From assembly GCF_013314895.1 (NCBI RefSeq), contig NZ_JABTYE010000017.1, positions 1-64,000 on the forward strand: DNA of 64,000 nucleotides, written 5' to 3'. Made by a program: the position numbers and the translations under genes. Source of the DNA: Cupriavidus gilardii. Its GTDB lineage: Bacteria; Pseudomonadota; Gammaproteobacteria; Burkholderiales; Burkholderiaceae. Positions 33,486-43,436 of this stretch are shown here, piece after piece. Position 1 is the stretch's first letter, and each line of letters begins with the position of its first letter. The notes under the pieces were generated by a model that worked only from the letters and a program-made list of their open reading frames with translations, was not told the origin of the DNA and did no database searches.

Positions 33486-35033
33486 ATGATCGATCGTACG
33501 AACAGGCTGGCCGGACCCGGGGGCAATGGCGAGGTCGAGGCGGCCGAGGCGGCATGCGATTTGTTCGAACTGCCGATCGCCGAACTGGCGCGCCGCATGG
33601 ACGACGGCATGCTGACGGCCGAGGAACTGGTGGCGGGACATCTTGCGCGTATCGAGGCGTTCGACCGCATGGGACCGTCGATCAACGCGGTCAGCCAGTT
33701 GCATCCCGATGCGCTGCATGACGCGGTGCGGCTCGACCGCGAACGGCGGCGGCATGGCGCGAGGGGTCCGCTGCACGGCATGCCGATGGTGGTCAAGGAC
33801 AATATCGACACCGTGGGGTTGCCGACCACGGCCGGTTGCGCCGCACTGCGCGACGCGCTGCCCTCCGCCGATGCGCCGGTCGTGGCCCGGTTGCGCGCCG
33901 CGGGCGCGATCGTCCTCGGCAAGGCCAATATGTCGGAGCTTGCCGCGTCCAATGGCCGCTTCGGCTACAGCTCGGCGAACGGCCTGACCTTGAATCCTTA
34001 CCGTCTTTCCCGCAATGCCAGCGGGTCCAGCAGCGGCACGGGCGCGGCAGTGGCGGCCGGCTTCGCGGTGTTCGGGCTCGGCACCGATTCGTTTGGCTCG
34101 GTGCGTGGCCCGGCCTGCGTGCATGCCCTCGTCGGAATCAGGCCGACCCACGGCTTGCTCGACGCGGCCGGCGTGCTGCCGCTGGCGCAGTCCTTCGACA
34201 CCGTCGGGCCGCTGGCGCGCACGGTGGACGACGCGGCGCTGGTGCTCGCGGCCCTAGCTCCGCAGGCGCGCATCGATGGCACGAAGGAACGTCTTGCCGG
34301 CCGCCGTCTCGGCATCGTGACGGACTTCAACGGCGCCAACGACGAGATCGACGCGCTGTTTTCGCGAGCGTGCGTGGACCTGGTCGATGCCGGTGCGCAG
34401 ACCGTGCCGGTCGCTTTGCCCGCCGATGCGCGCCATCTGTACGAGCGGGTGCTGGGCGATATCGCCCGCAGCGAATGGGCGGTGCAGCTCGACCGCTATC
34501 TGGCCACGAAGCCGCCGTCTTGCCCAAGGGATTCGGCAGCGCTATTGGCGCGCATCGATGCGCAACTGGCCGATGGATTGGGCGATGGATTTGGCGATGG
34601 ATTGGCCGATGGAGCAGGGCGCTCGCCGAATCCGCTGACGATCGCCGCGCTGCGCCATGCCGTGGAAACGCGCGACGAGCCCGCGCGTCCGGGCCTGTCC
34701 ACGGCCCGCGCGTTTGGTGCCGCGCTTGCCGGCCTGATGCAGTCCAAGGGCTGCGCCGCGCTGGTCTTTCCCACGCTCGCGTGTCCTGCGTCGCCGCGCT
34801 TCGATCAGGACGATCCGAGCTACCGCTGCCGTGCCGCCCAACCCCTCGCGCCGATGCATATGGCGAGCGCCGCCGGTTTTCCGGAGATCAGTGTGCCGAT
34901 GGGCTGGACCGAGGCCGGCGTGCCTGCAGGACTATCCTTGCTGGGCCGCCGCGGCGACGAGCGCCTGCTGCTCGGCATCGCGCGCGACTACGAGGCGGCG
35001 ACGCGGCATCGTCGAGCGCCCGCCTTGGGCTAG
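33486..35033 (+). CDS. amidase signature family hydrolase
   Basis: A 515-residue amidase with the Ser-cisSer-Lys triad: Lys in [10 protein letters not shown], the Gly/Ser-rich loop [17 protein letters not shown] (cis-Ser) and the nucleophile Ser in [12 protein letters not shown]. Such enzymes cleave amides to acid and ammonia. The residues [16 protein letters not shown] (about 362-377) come from a 12-base tandem repeat. GAGGGA precedes the ATG at 33486; an ATG at 33459 is possible. Divergent from the LysR gene. Confidence 0.9.
   Translation: MIDRTNRLAGPGGNGEVEAAEAACDLFELPIAELARRMDDGMLTAEELVAGHLARIEAFDRMGPSINAVSQLHPDALHDAVRLDRERRRHGARGPLHGMPMVVKDNIDTVGLPTTAGCAALRDALPSADAPVVARLRAAGAIVLGKANMSELAASNGRFGYSSANGLTLNPYRLSRNASGSSSGTGAAVAAGFAVFGLGTDSFGSVRGPACVHALVGIRPTHGLLDAAGVLPLAQSFDTVGPLARTVDDAALVLAALAPQARIDGTKERLAGRRLGIVTDFNGANDEIDALFSRACVDLVDAGAQTVPVALPADARHLYERVLGDIARSEWAVQLDRYLATKPPSCPRDSAALLARIDAQLADGLGDGFGDGLADGAGRSPNPLTIAALRHAVETRDEPARPGLSTARAFGAALAGLMQSKGCAALVFPTLACPASPRFDQDDPSYRCRAAQPLAPMHMASAAGFPEISVPMGWTEAGVPAGLSLLGRRGDERLLLGIARDYEAATRHRRAPALG
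34571..34618. repeat. four 12-bp in-frame tandem repeats inside the amidase gene
   Basis: CGATGGATTGGG, CGATGGATTTGG, CGATGGATTGGC, CGATGGAGCAGG. The unit keeps frame and encodes a D-G-[LF]-[GA] repeat. Likely a slippage-prone surface loop. Confidence 0.9.
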
Positions 35034-35202
35034 CGGCCTGCTTGCGGCGGGCCTGCACGAAGTACGACGGCCGGAAGAAAGTGCGCGTGCCGAAGCCCAG
35101 CCCGGCAAGATCACAGAGGTCTCCTCGCCATGCAGCGTGCTGTCTCCCGATGGGCCGTTTCGGCGTATGCGTTGGAGCATGGCGCGCCATGCTCGGTCCC
35201 AC

Positions 35203-36195
35203 TCAGTCGATCTGCAGCTTTGCGACCTTGGCCAATTGCTGCCATGCCTGCACGTCCTGGCGGACCGTGTTCGCGAACTCGGCCACACTCTTGATCGGTG
35301 GGCGCGGCATGTTCTGCTGCGCGAATTTCTGCACGACATCCTCGGACGTCAGAATGCGGTTGATTTCCTTGTTCAGCCGCTCGACGATCTCCGGCGGCGT
35401 GCCGGCGGGGGCGAACACGCCGTACCAGCCCTCTTTGTCGAAGCGGTAGCCCTGTTCGCCGAGCGTCGGCACATTGGGCAGCGCCGGACCGCGCGTGGAG
35501 CCGGTGGTGCCAAGTGCGACGAGCTTACCCGAGCGGATGTGCGGCACCGGCGAAGCGATATCGGTAAAGCCGACTGGGATATTGTTCGCCAACAGATCGG
35601 TGACCAGTTGCGCGCTGCCCTTGAACGGCACGTGCTGCATTGACAGTCCATAGTGGGCCTTAATGCCTTCCATCGCCAGATGACCGGTCGAGCCGTTGCC
35701 CCACGAACCGTACACCAGCTTGTCGGGATGGGCCCTGGCATAGCGCACCAGGTCCGCCAGGTTCTTCAAGCCGGTGGCGGGATTGGCGACCAACAGAATG
35801 CCGGCGGCGCCGACCTGTGCGACGGGCACCAGATCCTTGAGCGCGTCGTACGGCATTTTCGGCTGGATGATCGGATTGATGGCGACTGCCGACGAAGGCG
35901 TCATCAGCAACGTGTACCCGTCGGGCGCGGCCTTGGCCACGGCGTCGGTGCCGATCAGGCTGTTGGCGCCGGGCCGGTTGTCCACGACTACCGGCTGACG
36001 CAGTGCGTCGTTCAGCTTGGCGGCGATCATGCGCGCGAAGATGTCCATGCCGGCACCGGCTGGACCGGGCACCACCAGACGGATCGGACGGTTGGGCCAG
36101 TTTGCGGTGGTGGCGTGCGCCGGCATCCAGCTGGGCAGCGCCAACAAGGCCGCGCTGGCGAGGAAGGTACGGCGACCGATGCGGTTGTGAACCAT
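35203..36195 (-). CDS. Bug-family periplasmic substrate-binding protein
   Basis: A 330-residue Bug protein. The N-terminus has a twin arginine (GRRTFLASAALLAL), suggesting Tat export instead of the usual Sec route. Core motifs: RPIRLVVPGPAGAGMDIFAR, VDNRPGANSLIGTDAVA and MQHVPFKGSAQLVTDLL. It is the last gene of the leftward acid-degradation operon, 23 bases after the CMD-family gene, and probably captures the operon's substrate. Confidence 0.92.
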   Translation of the reverse strand: MVHNRIGRRTFLASAALLALPSWMPAHATTANWPNRPIRLVVPGPAGAGMDIFARMIAAKLNDALRQPVVVDNRPGANSLIGTDAVAKAAPDGYTLLMTPSSAVAINPIIQPKMPYDALKDLVPVAQVGAAGILLVANPATGLKNLADLVRYARAHPDKLVYGSWGNGSTGHLAMEGIKAHYGLSMQHVPFKGSAQLVTDLLANNIPVGFTDIASPVPHIRSGKLVALGTTGSTRGPALPNVPTLGEQGYRFDKEGWYGVFAPAGTPPEIVERLNKEINRILTSEDVVQKFAQQNMPRPPIKSVAEFANTVRQDVQAWQQLAKVAKLQID

Positions 36196-36218
36196 CGAGA
36201 TGTCTCCTGTCTGTATTT

Positions 36219-36983
36219 TTACGGCGAATCGGTGTCGGCTTGGCCGGCGCCGGCCAGGCTCGCATAAACCTGTGCGCCCAGCGCCGTGCCATGCACGGCC
36301 AGATGCGCGCCCAACTGGATCGCCTGCAGCAGCGCCGCGGGAGGCAGGCCGAGCGCCAGTCCGGCGCGCAGATGCTGTCGTAGCGCCTGCGGGTGGTGCG
36401 CGGTGAAGCAGGCGGCGAGCGCGACGCGCAGCAGGCACTTCTCCGCATCCGTCAGGCCCGCGCCTGGGCTCGGGAGCGCGAGAAAATCACGGACGGCGGC
36501 AGCATAAGCGGGATCGAGCGCTGCCAGCGCGGACAGCGGGTCGGCATCCGCATCGGCGCGCTTTCCAGTGCGATCGCCGCCCATGCCGCCCATGCCGCAT
36601 TCTTCGGCGAGCAGCGCGGCGCCCTGCGTGACGCCATCCAAGCCTTGCGCCGCGACCAGGTGCAGCACGTCGAACAACTCGGCGGGGCGCACCCCGAGTT
36701 CGATCGCACGCGCCATATGGGTCCGCACGCCCGCCTCGAACAGATGGCTGCCCGAGGCGTCGAGCGCGACGTAGATCAGCTCCACCATACGCTCGCCGAG
36801 CGGTCCATGGCGTGCCGGATGGCCGGCATAGCGGGCATATCCCTGCAGAAACGCCGGATGCTCGCGCAGCAGCGTTTCGGTCCACGGTCGCCAGTAGCCG
36901 CGTTCGCGGATGAATTCGGCACGGATGGCGTCTCGGACGTGCGCGCCATCGGCGGTGCCGTCCATGCCGGTCGATGCCGTCAT
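36219..36983 (-). CDS. carboxymuconolactone decarboxylase-family protein (double domain, no redox motif)
   Basis: A 254-residue helical protein with two CMD-like halves: residues ~60-125 (ERMVELIYVALDASGSHLFEAGVRTHMARAIELGV) and ~190-250 (LTDAEKCLLRVALAACFTAHHPQALRQHLRAGLALGL). Neither half has the CxxC of AhpD, so a gamma-carboxymuconolactone-decarboxylase-like role fits better than a peroxidase role. ATG 36983 overlaps the stop of the preceding gene (ATGA). The first ten residues include DGTADGAH and are poorly ordered. Confidence 0.8.
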   Translation of the reverse strand: MTASTGMDGTADGAHVRDAIRAEFIRERGYWRPWTETLLREHPAFLQGYARYAGHPARHGPLGERMVELIYVALDASGSHLFEAGVRTHMARAIELGVRPAELFDVLHLVAAQGLDGVTQGAALLAEECGMGGMGGDRTGKRADADADPLSALAALDPAYAAAVRDFLALPSPGAGLTDAEKCLLRVALAACFTAHHPQALRQHLRAGLALGLPPAALLQAIQLGAHLAVHGTALGAQVYASLAGAGQADTDSP

Positions 36984-38281
36984 GTTCCCTCCCATGCCGG
37001 GCCGGCGCCTGGGCGCAGCAGCTGCCCGGTGACGAACTGCGCGCGCGGGCCGGCCAGATAGTCAAGCAACGGCACACACGCCGCCGGATCGACATCCGGG
37101 GCCGGACACAGCGCGTTGATGCGCAGCCCGAGCGCGCCCCATTCGATCGCCAGCGTGGCGATCGCCATGCGGGCGGCGGCCGCGTCGCCAGCATGCTGCC
37201 ACGCGCGATCGCGGGGCCCTTGCGATCCGCTTGGTCCGGGCGGTTCACCGGGCAACAACAGCGTCAGGCTGGCCCGCGCCGCATGCTTGTCGCGGAACTG
37301 ACGCGCGGCGGCCAGTACCGCCTCCAGCATGCCGCCCGGCGCCGCCGCCATGGCGCGATCGTCGATCACGGCATGGCTGGCGTTGGCCACCGGCGTACCG
37401 GCGTCCGCATGCTGGCCGGCCCAGGACGCCAGGACGGCGTACCACGTGGCAGCCTGCACGGTTCCGATATCCGGTACCAGCGGCGCGTCGCCCGGCAGCA
37501 GTGCATGGCGCGCCGCCGGAAGCGGTTCCGAGCCGCCATACAGCGAGGAACCGCCGTCGACGATCAGCAGCTGGCCAGTCAAGGGGCGTGCCCCGTGGCC
37601 AACGAGAAAGCACAGCGCCGCCGCCAGTTCTTCCGGCTCGGCCATCCGGCCAAGCGGAATCTTGCCGATCGCGCGCGCCGGATCCAGATGGCCCTGCGCA
37701 ATCAGCCGCTGCACGAGCTCGGTGCGGACAAAGCCGGGTGACAACGCGCACACGGTCCAGCCGGGATAGGCCCGGGCGAGGGCACGCGTTTGCGCGATCA
37801 GGCCGGCCTTGCTGGCGCTGTACAGGCTGCGCCAGGGAATCGCACGCAGGCCGGCGCCCGAGGCAACGTTGACGATGCGGGCGTCGGGCAACAACACCGG
37901 CGTGCAAGCCCGTACCATCCGCGCGGGTGCGTCGAGGTTCAGCGCCAGCAGGCGGCGCGCCGTTGCGTCGCCGATGCCCGAGATGACATCGATGCCGCCG
38001 CCCGTCATGCCCGCGTTGTTGATCAGCGCATCGAGCGGCGGCAGCCGCGGCCCGAGCGCATCGATCTGTGCAGCATCGGTCAGGTCCGCCGTCAGCAGCG
38101 TCGGCGTCGGGGCATCGCTAGGCCACAAGCCGCGCACGCGCGCCAGCGCGGCCTCGTCGGCGTCCACCAGCACGCAGCGCCAGCCCTCGCGCGCCAGCCG
38201 CAGCGCGGCCATGCGGCCAATGCCGGAGGCCGCACCGGTGATCAGCACGGCCGGTGGAGAGAAGCCACGGTGGTTCGACAT
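36980..38281 (-). CDS. SDR oxidoreductase fused to a second, degenerate SDR-like domain
   Basis: A 433-residue protein. Residues 1-255 are a full SDR: cofactor loop TGAASGIG, NNAG, the catalytic SLYSASK, PGFVRTE and the closing TGQLLIVDGG. Residues ~270-433 form a second partial SDR: AARMAIATLAIEWGALGLRINALCPAP and AQFVTGQLLRPGAG match the back half of an SDR, but no glycine-rich loop or YxxxK is present. The family is usually about 250 residues. The fusion may tether a structural half for dimer contacts. It is translationally coupled to the next gene and lies 13 bases from the preceding SDR gene. Confidence 0.82.
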   Translation of the reverse strand: MSNHRGFSPPAVLITGAASGIGRMAALRLAREGWRCVLVDADEAALARVRGLWPSDAPTPTLLTADLTDAAQIDALGPRLPPLDALINNAGMTGGGIDVISGIGDATARRLLALNLDAPARMVRACTPVLLPDARIVNVASGAGLRAIPWRSLYSASKAGLIAQTRALARAYPGWTVCALSPGFVRTELVQRLIAQGHLDPARAIGKIPLGRMAEPEELAAALCFLVGHGARPLTGQLLIVDGGSSLYGGSEPLPAARHALLPGDAPLVPDIGTVQAATWYAVLASWAGQHADAGTPVANASHAVIDDRAMAAAPGGMLEAVLAAARQFRDKHAARASLTLLLPGEPPGPSGSQGPRDRAWQHAGDAAAARMAIATLAIEWGALGLRINALCPAPDVDPAACVPLLDYLAGPRAQFVTGQLLRPGAGPAWEGT

Positions 38282-38293
38282 CGTCGCCGCGCC

Positions 38294-39064
38294 TCAGATA
38301 TTGGTGAAGGTCACGCCGCCATCGACGGCGAGCGTTTGCGCGGTGACAAAGCCGGCTTCGTCGCTGGCCAGAAAGCAGATGCCGCGCGCGATGTCCTCGA
38401 CGGTACCAAGGCGACCCAGCGGGGTGCGCGCGACACGGAAGGCATCGCGCTCGGCATTGCGGTTACGCTGCGTGCCTTCGGTGGGGACCGCCGAGGGACA
38501 GACGGCGTTGACGCGAATGCGCCGCGCCCCCAGTTCGGCGGCCGCCGCCCGCGTCAGGCCCAGCATGCCGGCCTTGATGCCCGAGTACACCAGCGAGTTC
38601 GACGTGGAGCGCAACGCCGCGGTCGATGCCACGTTGACGATGGCGCCACCGCGCTCGACATCCATCGAAGCGGCCGCTGCCTGGATGCCCCAGACCACCG
38701 CTTTGAAGCCGACGTCGAGCATGCGCTCGAGTGTCTCCGGCAGGATTTCCGGTACCGCCTGATAACGGACCCACGCCGCGTTGTTGACCAGAATGTCGAA
38801 ACGTCCTCCTTCGTGGCGGGCCTGTGCCACGGCGGCCTGGATGCCCTCGCGGCTGGCGATGTTCTGTACCACGCCGAAGGCACGGCCGCCCGCGCCGCGA
38901 ATCTCGGCGACCACGGCGTCGACGAACTCCGGCTTCAGATCGTTGACCGCGACCACGGCGCCGCGTGCGGCCATCTGGCGGGCGGTCTCGCGGCCGATGC
39001 CGTTGCCCGCGCCGGTGATCAGCGCGACGCGGTCCTGCAGGTCCAGTTTGGGGATCGGCGTCAT
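38294..39064 (-). CDS. SDR-family oxidoreductase
   Basis: A 256-residue classic SDR: TGAGNGIG near residue 18, NNAAW, Ser of NVASTAAL, catalytic YSGIKAGM (YxxxK), and the C-terminal GFVTAQTLAVDGGVTF. D42-like acidic residue after strand 2 (NDLKP) suggests NAD preference. Probably acts as a 3-hydroxyacyl-CoA dehydrogenase in the operon's beta-oxidation-like path. Overlaps the acyl-CoA dehydrogenase stop by four bases. Confidence 0.9.
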   Translation of the reverse strand: MTPIPKLDLQDRVALITGAGNGIGRETARQMAARGAVVAVNDLKPEFVDAVVAEIRGAGGRAFGVVQNIASREGIQAAVAQARHEGGRFDILVNNAAWVRYQAVPEILPETLERMLDVGFKAVVWGIQAAAASMDVERGGAIVNVASTAALRSTSNSLVYSGIKAGMLGLTRAAAAELGARRIRVNAVCPSAVPTEGTQRNRNAERDAFRVARTPLGRLGTVEDIARGICFLASDEAGFVTAQTLAVDGGVTFTNI

Positions 39065-40077
39065 ACGGACTCCTGTGCGGTGATGAAATCGCGGCCCAAC
39101 TGACGGGGCAGCGCGGTGGCGCCGAAGGCGGCGTCCAGCGCGCGCACTTCGCGCAGCGCACGGTGCAGCGGCAGTTCCCAGGTGAAGCCCATGCCGCCGT
39201 GCAGGTGCATGGCCTTTTCGATGATGAAGGCGGCGTGCTGCAGGTTCAGCGCCAGCGCGCCGCGCGCATCGCGCTCGCTGCCCCATTCGTCGCGACGCAG
39301 CGCGCGGCCGATCGCCGCGCCGCTGGCCTCGTGGAACAGCTTCATGCGTGCCAGCCAGTGGCGCACCGCTTGCCGTGTGGACAGCGGCGCGCCGAACTGC
39401 ACGCGCGTGCCGGTATGCGTGACGGCGGCCTGCAGGGCGCCTTCGGCCGCGCCGTGGGCGGTGGCCGCCAGCAACAACTGGAGATCGCGCCACAGCGCGC
39501 CGGCGGCGATGGCGTCGAGCTCGGCCAGCACCGGCCCCTCGGCCAGATCCAGCCATGTCGCCGGTTCCTCCGGGTCCAGCGCGGGGTCTTGGCGGCGCGG
39601 CGCCCCGTTCAGATCGACCAGGACTGCACCGTCGCCATGTGTCGCGCGCAGCAGTAGCCAGTCGGCATCCGCGGCCTGACGCGCATGACCGACCCAGCGT
39701 TCGCCAAGGCGGCCCTGACAGGAGATGGCCCCCCGGCGCTGGCCTTCGACCAGCGCGGCGCGCATGGCGGCGTCGGGAAGATGGCGGGCCAGCACGATCT
39801 GCTCGGCCAGCGCAAACCGCAGCCGCAGACGGCCTGCGGCCTGCACCACCGGGACGGCGAAGTCCAGCGGCAGGCCCAGGCCGCCGTCCTCCTCGGCGGC
39901 GTACACGCCGAACAGGCCTGCAGCGGCGAGCACGCCTGCGTGCTCGGCGGCCGAACGCCCCAGCGCGTCCTCGATCGCCGCTTCGGCTGCCTCGCCGAAT
40001 TCTTCCGGGCGCAGGCCCTTGTTGTCGTCACCGTGGTCGTGCTGGCTCATGCATTGCTCGTTGGTGTCGTAGCTCAT
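39061..40077 (-). CDS. acyl-CoA dehydrogenase, smaller subunit type
   Basis: A 338-residue acyl-CoA dehydrogenase-like protein. It has the QFGAPLSTRQAVRHWLARM segment and C-terminal MHLHGGMGFTWELPLHRALRE, but the mid-domain with the flavin-binding beta barrel is shorter than in standard members (about 380). The usual catalytic Glu near the MHGG segment is not obvious. It sits one base after a full-length acyl-CoA dehydrogenase gene. Such pairs form heteromers in steroid and related side-chain degradation. ATG 40077 has GGGAG seven bases upstream. Confidence 0.85.
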   Translation of the reverse strand: MSYDTNEQCMSQHDHGDDNKGLRPEEFGEAAEAAIEDALGRSAAEHAGVLAAAGLFGVYAAEEDGGLGLPLDFAVPVVQAAGRLRLRFALAEQIVLARHLPDAAMRAALVEGQRRGAISCQGRLGERWVGHARQAADADWLLLRATHGDGAVLVDLNGAPRRQDPALDPEEPATWLDLAEGPVLAELDAIAAGALWRDLQLLLAATAHGAAEGALQAAVTHTGTRVQFGAPLSTRQAVRHWLARMKLFHEASGAAIGRALRRDEWGSERDARGALALNLQHAAFIIEKAMHLHGGMGFTWELPLHRALREVRALDAAFGATALPRQLGRDFITAQESV

Positions 40078-40078
40078 G

Positions 40079-41269
40079 TCAGTGCTCCCGCGGCAGCTGC
40101 AGGATGCGCTGCGCAATCAGATCGAGCTGTACCTCCGACGTGCCGGCGTAGATCGTCTCGGCGCGCGCGAACAGGTAGGCGTGCGTAAAGAACTGGCGTG
40201 CGCGCTGCGCCAGCGGACTCGAATGCGGGCCGATCTGGCTGACCTGCTCGAGCGCGAAGCCGGCGAACGCCTGGTGGCATTCGGACCAGAACAGCTTGGT
40301 CAGCGAGCCGCGCGCGCCGATGGCGTCGCCCTGCATCAGCTGCTCCACCGTGCGTTCCACCAGTCCCTTCAGGCCATCGATCTCGGCCAGCACGGTGCCC
40401 ACGCGCCGTTGTACCGCGCCATCGTCGAGCTGCCGCGCGAGCACCGCGTCCGAGCGCAGCGCGCGCACCAGGAAGCGCAGCTCGCTCTCGAAGCGCCATG
40501 CGCGGTACATGCGGTTGGTCGCCCGTTCGATCGACAGCACGCGCAGCGCGGCCGTCCAGCCTTCGTCGGGCGCACCGAGACGCGCGCTGTCCGGCACCAC
40601 TACGTCGTCGAAGAACACCTCGGCGAACGACTCCTTGCCATCGATCGACTTGATCGGCACCACCCGGATGCCGGGCGTCCGCATCGGCACGGCGAACATC
40701 ACCAGGCCGCGATGCCGGTCGGCGACGGTGCCGGTGCGCGCCAGCAGCAGGCAGTAGTGCGCCTTGGCCGCGCCGCTGGTCCAGATCTTCTGGCCATTGA
40801 TGCGCCAGTGATCGCCCTCGGGCACCGCCTTGGTACGCAGCCGGGCCAGGTCCGAACCCGCGTCGGGTTCGGAGAAGCCTTGGCACCAGAATTGCCGCAT
40901 CGCGAGGATATTGGGCAGGAACGCCTGCTTCTGCGCCTCGGTCCCCACCGCCATGATGATCGGGCCGGCCAGCTCCTTGCCGATGGAGCTGACGCTCTCG
41001 GGCATCAGCAGCGCGCCGATCTCCTTGTTGACCACGAGATGCTCGCGCAGGGTCAGGCCATGGCCCCCGTAGGCTTTCGGCCACGTCATGCCGGCCAGGC
41101 CGGCCTCGTGCATCGCGGCCTCCCAGTGGCAGCACGCTTCGAGGGTCGGGCTGCGGTAGTCCAGACTGTCGGCGCGCATGTGCGCGGGCAGATGTTGGCC
41201 CAGCCAGTCGCGGGCGTGGGCGCGGTAGCGGCTCGCCGGATCGGCGGCCGCAGCGAGGTCATGCGGCAT
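40079..41269 (-). CDS. acyl-CoA dehydrogenase, full-length subunit
   Basis: A 396-residue FAD enzyme. FAD/substrate segments: CQGFSEPDAGSDLARL and INGQKIWTSGAAKAHY in the mid-domain; C-terminal FARAETIYAGTSEVQLDLIAQRIL with the AGTSEVQ FAD contact. Likely the flavin-bearing partner of the protein encoded one base downstream. It dehydrogenates a CoA thioester made by the adjacent ligase. Confidence 0.92.
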   Translation of the reverse strand: MPHDLAAAADPASRYRAHARDWLGQHLPAHMRADSLDYRSPTLEACCHWEAAMHEAGLAGMTWPKAYGGHGLTLREHLVVNKEIGALLMPESVSSIGKELAGPIIMAVGTEAQKQAFLPNILAMRQFWCQGFSEPDAGSDLARLRTKAVPEGDHWRINGQKIWTSGAAKAHYCLLLARTGTVADRHRGLVMFAVPMRTPGIRVVPIKSIDGKESFAEVFFDDVVVPDSARLGAPDEGWTAALRVLSIERATNRMYRAWRFESELRFLVRALRSDAVLARQLDDGAVQRRVGTVLAEIDGLKGLVERTVEQLMQGDAIGARGSLTKLFWSECHQAFAGFALEQVSQIGPHSSPLAQRARQFFTHAYLFARAETIYAGTSEVQLDLIAQRILQLPREH

Positions 41270-43433
41270 GGATACTCTCGTGTTCGGAAGGGGCGGTGGG
41301 CCGCAGCGGGACGATCAGCGCGTCGAGGACGGCGACGCCTTGACCGCGCGGCCGCACCAGGATGGGATTGAGATCGATCTCGGCGATCTGGGCGCGGTGG
41401 CGGCAGGCAAACTCGGACAGCCGTGCCACCGTACGAGCCGCGGCCGGGATATCGGCGGGGGTCTGCCCACGCGCGCCATCGAGCAGCGGAAACAGCCGAA
41501 GCGAACGGATCATGGCCTCGGCCTGCGCCTCGCTGACGGGCGCCGGCTGCAGCGCGACATCGCGCAGCACCTCGGCATAGATGCCGCCCATGCCAACCAT
41601 CACGACCGGCCCGAACACGGGATCGCGCGAAATGCCGGCGATCAGTTCGGTGCCGCCGCGCAGCATCGGCGCCACCAGTACGCCGTCCAGCCGTGCGTGC
41701 GGCACATGGCGCGCGACGCTGTCGAGGATGCGCGCGTGGGCGTCGCGCACCGCCTGGCCATCGTGCAGGTTCAGCGCGACGCCGCCGGCCTCGGTCTTGT
41801 GCGCGATGTCTGCGGAGACGATCTTCATCACCACCGGATAGCCGATGGTCTCGGCGGCGCGCACCGCGGCTTCGGCATCGTCCACGATCATCTCGCGCGG
41901 CACATCGAAGCCCGCTTCGAGCAGGACTTGCTTGGCGGCGTATTCGTTGCGGAAGGCGGACTCGGGCAGCGGGGCGGCGGCAACCGGGGCAGGTTCTGCG
42001 ACGGCCGCGGGGGCGTCGCCGCCGACCAGATCCGCCATGCGCGTCAGCGCGCGTACGCCGCGCGCCGCGGCATCGATGCTGGAGAACACCGGGATGCCGA
42101 GCGCCTGGATCTGTGCGACCGCGTCGGCGGGACCGCTGCTGACGATCACCAGCGGGCGCTGTGGGAAGGCCTCGCGCACCCGCGCCAGCGCCTCCAGATA
42201 GATGTCGCGCAGCCGCGTGCTGTACAGCGCCAGCGACAGGAACAGCACGGTGGTGCTGTCGCCCGGGTCCTGCTGCAACGCCGACAACACCTGCAACAGG
42301 ATGTCGGGACGGCTCGACAGCTGGGCCGACGCATCGACCGGATTGTTGGGAATGGCCCCGGGCAGTGCCGCGACGATGCGGTCGCGGGTCGCCGGCGCCA
42401 GCGGCGGCATCGGCAATCCGGCCTCGCTCATCGCGTCGGCCATCATGATGCCGAACCCGCCCGATGCGGCCACCAGCGTGACCGCCGCCGTGCGTGGCAG
42501 ACGGTCCGGCAGCAGCTGCGCCACGGCCAGGCCGATCTCTACCAGATCCTCATGCGAGCGCACGCGCAGTGCGCCGTGACGGCGGAACACCGCGTCGATC
42601 ACCGCATCGGATCCGGCCAGCGCCCCGGTATGCGAGGCGGCAGCCGCCTGGCCCTGTTCGGTCGCACCGATCTTCAGCACGATGACCGGCGTGCGATGCT
42701 CGCGCGCGATCGCCAGCGCCTCGCGCAGCCGGTCGCCGTCGCGGCAGGTTTCCATGCAGCACAGGATCACGCCTGTGGCCGGGTCGCGCGCCAGCGCGGC
42801 GATGCCATCGGCCAGGTCGACCTCGGCCTCGTTGCCCGTCGTGATCATGCGGCTTATGCCCGCACCGCGCCGCACCAGCAACTGCAGCGTGTAGCTGCCG
42901 ATATTGCCTGACTGCGAGACGATGCCGATCGCGCCCGGGCCAGGAAAATGGTCTTCGAGCGCGACCGAGAACGAACCGATCGTGCGCTCGGCGACGCCAA
43001 CCGTCCCCAGGCAGTTCGGGCCGAGCAGGCGCATGCCGTGCCGCAGGGCGACGCTGCGCATTTCGGCCTGCCATGCCGCGCCTTCCCCGCCGGCTTCGGC
43101 AAAACCGGAGGACAGCACCACGACCGCCCGCACGCCGCGCGCGGCGCAATCGCGCACCGCCTGCAGCGCCATCGCGGCGGGGACCGCGACGATCGCCAGC
43201 TCGGGCGCCTCGGGGGTATCGGCCAGCGTCGCATAGGCGCGCAGGCCCTGGATCTCGCCGCCCTTCGGATTGATCGGATAGATCTCGCCGGCATAGCCGT
43301 GCTTGCGCAGCAGATGGACGGGACGGCCGCCGATTTTCGACGGCTCCGACGAGGCGCCGATCACCGCGATGCGATTCGCGAGAAAAAAGGACTCCATGCC
43401 GGCCCCGGGGGCCGGTTTGCCTGTCGTGCGCAT
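41259..43433 (-). CDS. ADP-forming acyl-CoA synthetase (acetate-CoA ligase family, fused)
   Basis: A 724-residue protein with the NDP-forming acyl-CoA synthetase order: CoA-binding domain (IAVIGASSEPSKIGGRPV, residues ~20-110), succinyl-CoA-ligase-like domains with SQSGNIGSY and the phospho-His segment ASHTGALAGSDAV, then the ATP-grasp domain (YPVVMKIVSADIAHKTEAGGVALNL, from ~510). It activates an organic acid to its CoA thioester. The ligase type differs from AMP-forming ligases such as the one at 53.2 kb. It overlaps the acyl-CoA dehydrogenase by 11 bases. Confidence 0.92.
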   Translation of the reverse strand: MRTTGKPAPGAGMESFFLANRIAVIGASSEPSKIGGRPVHLLRKHGYAGEIYPINPKGGEIQGLRAYATLADTPEAPELAIVAVPAAMALQAVRDCAARGVRAVVVLSSGFAEAGGEGAAWQAEMRSVALRHGMRLLGPNCLGTVGVAERTIGSFSVALEDHFPGPGAIGIVSQSGNIGSYTLQLLVRRGAGISRMITTGNEAEVDLADGIAALARDPATGVILCCMETCRDGDRLREALAIAREHRTPVIVLKIGATEQGQAAAASHTGALAGSDAVIDAVFRRHGALRVRSHEDLVEIGLAVAQLLPDRLPRTAAVTLVAASGGFGIMMADAMSEAGLPMPPLAPATRDRIVAALPGAIPNNPVDASAQLSSRPDILLQVLSALQQDPGDSTTVLFLSLALYSTRLRDIYLEALARVREAFPQRPLVIVSSGPADAVAQIQALGIPVFSSIDAAARGVRALTRMADLVGGDAPAAVAEPAPVAAAPLPESAFRNEYAAKQVLLEAGFDVPREMIVDDAEAAVRAAETIGYPVVMKIVSADIAHKTEAGGVALNLHDGQAVRDAHARILDSVARHVPHARLDGVLVAPMLRGGTELIAGISRDPVFGPVVMVGMGGIYAEVLRDVALQPAPVSEAQAEAMIRSLRLFPLLDGARGQTPADIPAAARTVARLSEFACRHRAQIAEIDLNPILVRPRGQGVAVLDALIVPLRPTAPSEHESIHAA

Positions 43434-43436
43434 GGC

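Noticed and set aside
41268..42911. Long plus-strand open frame opposite the CoA ligase
   Set aside because: Composition is that of antisense GC-rich DNA; no start context and no recognisable motif.
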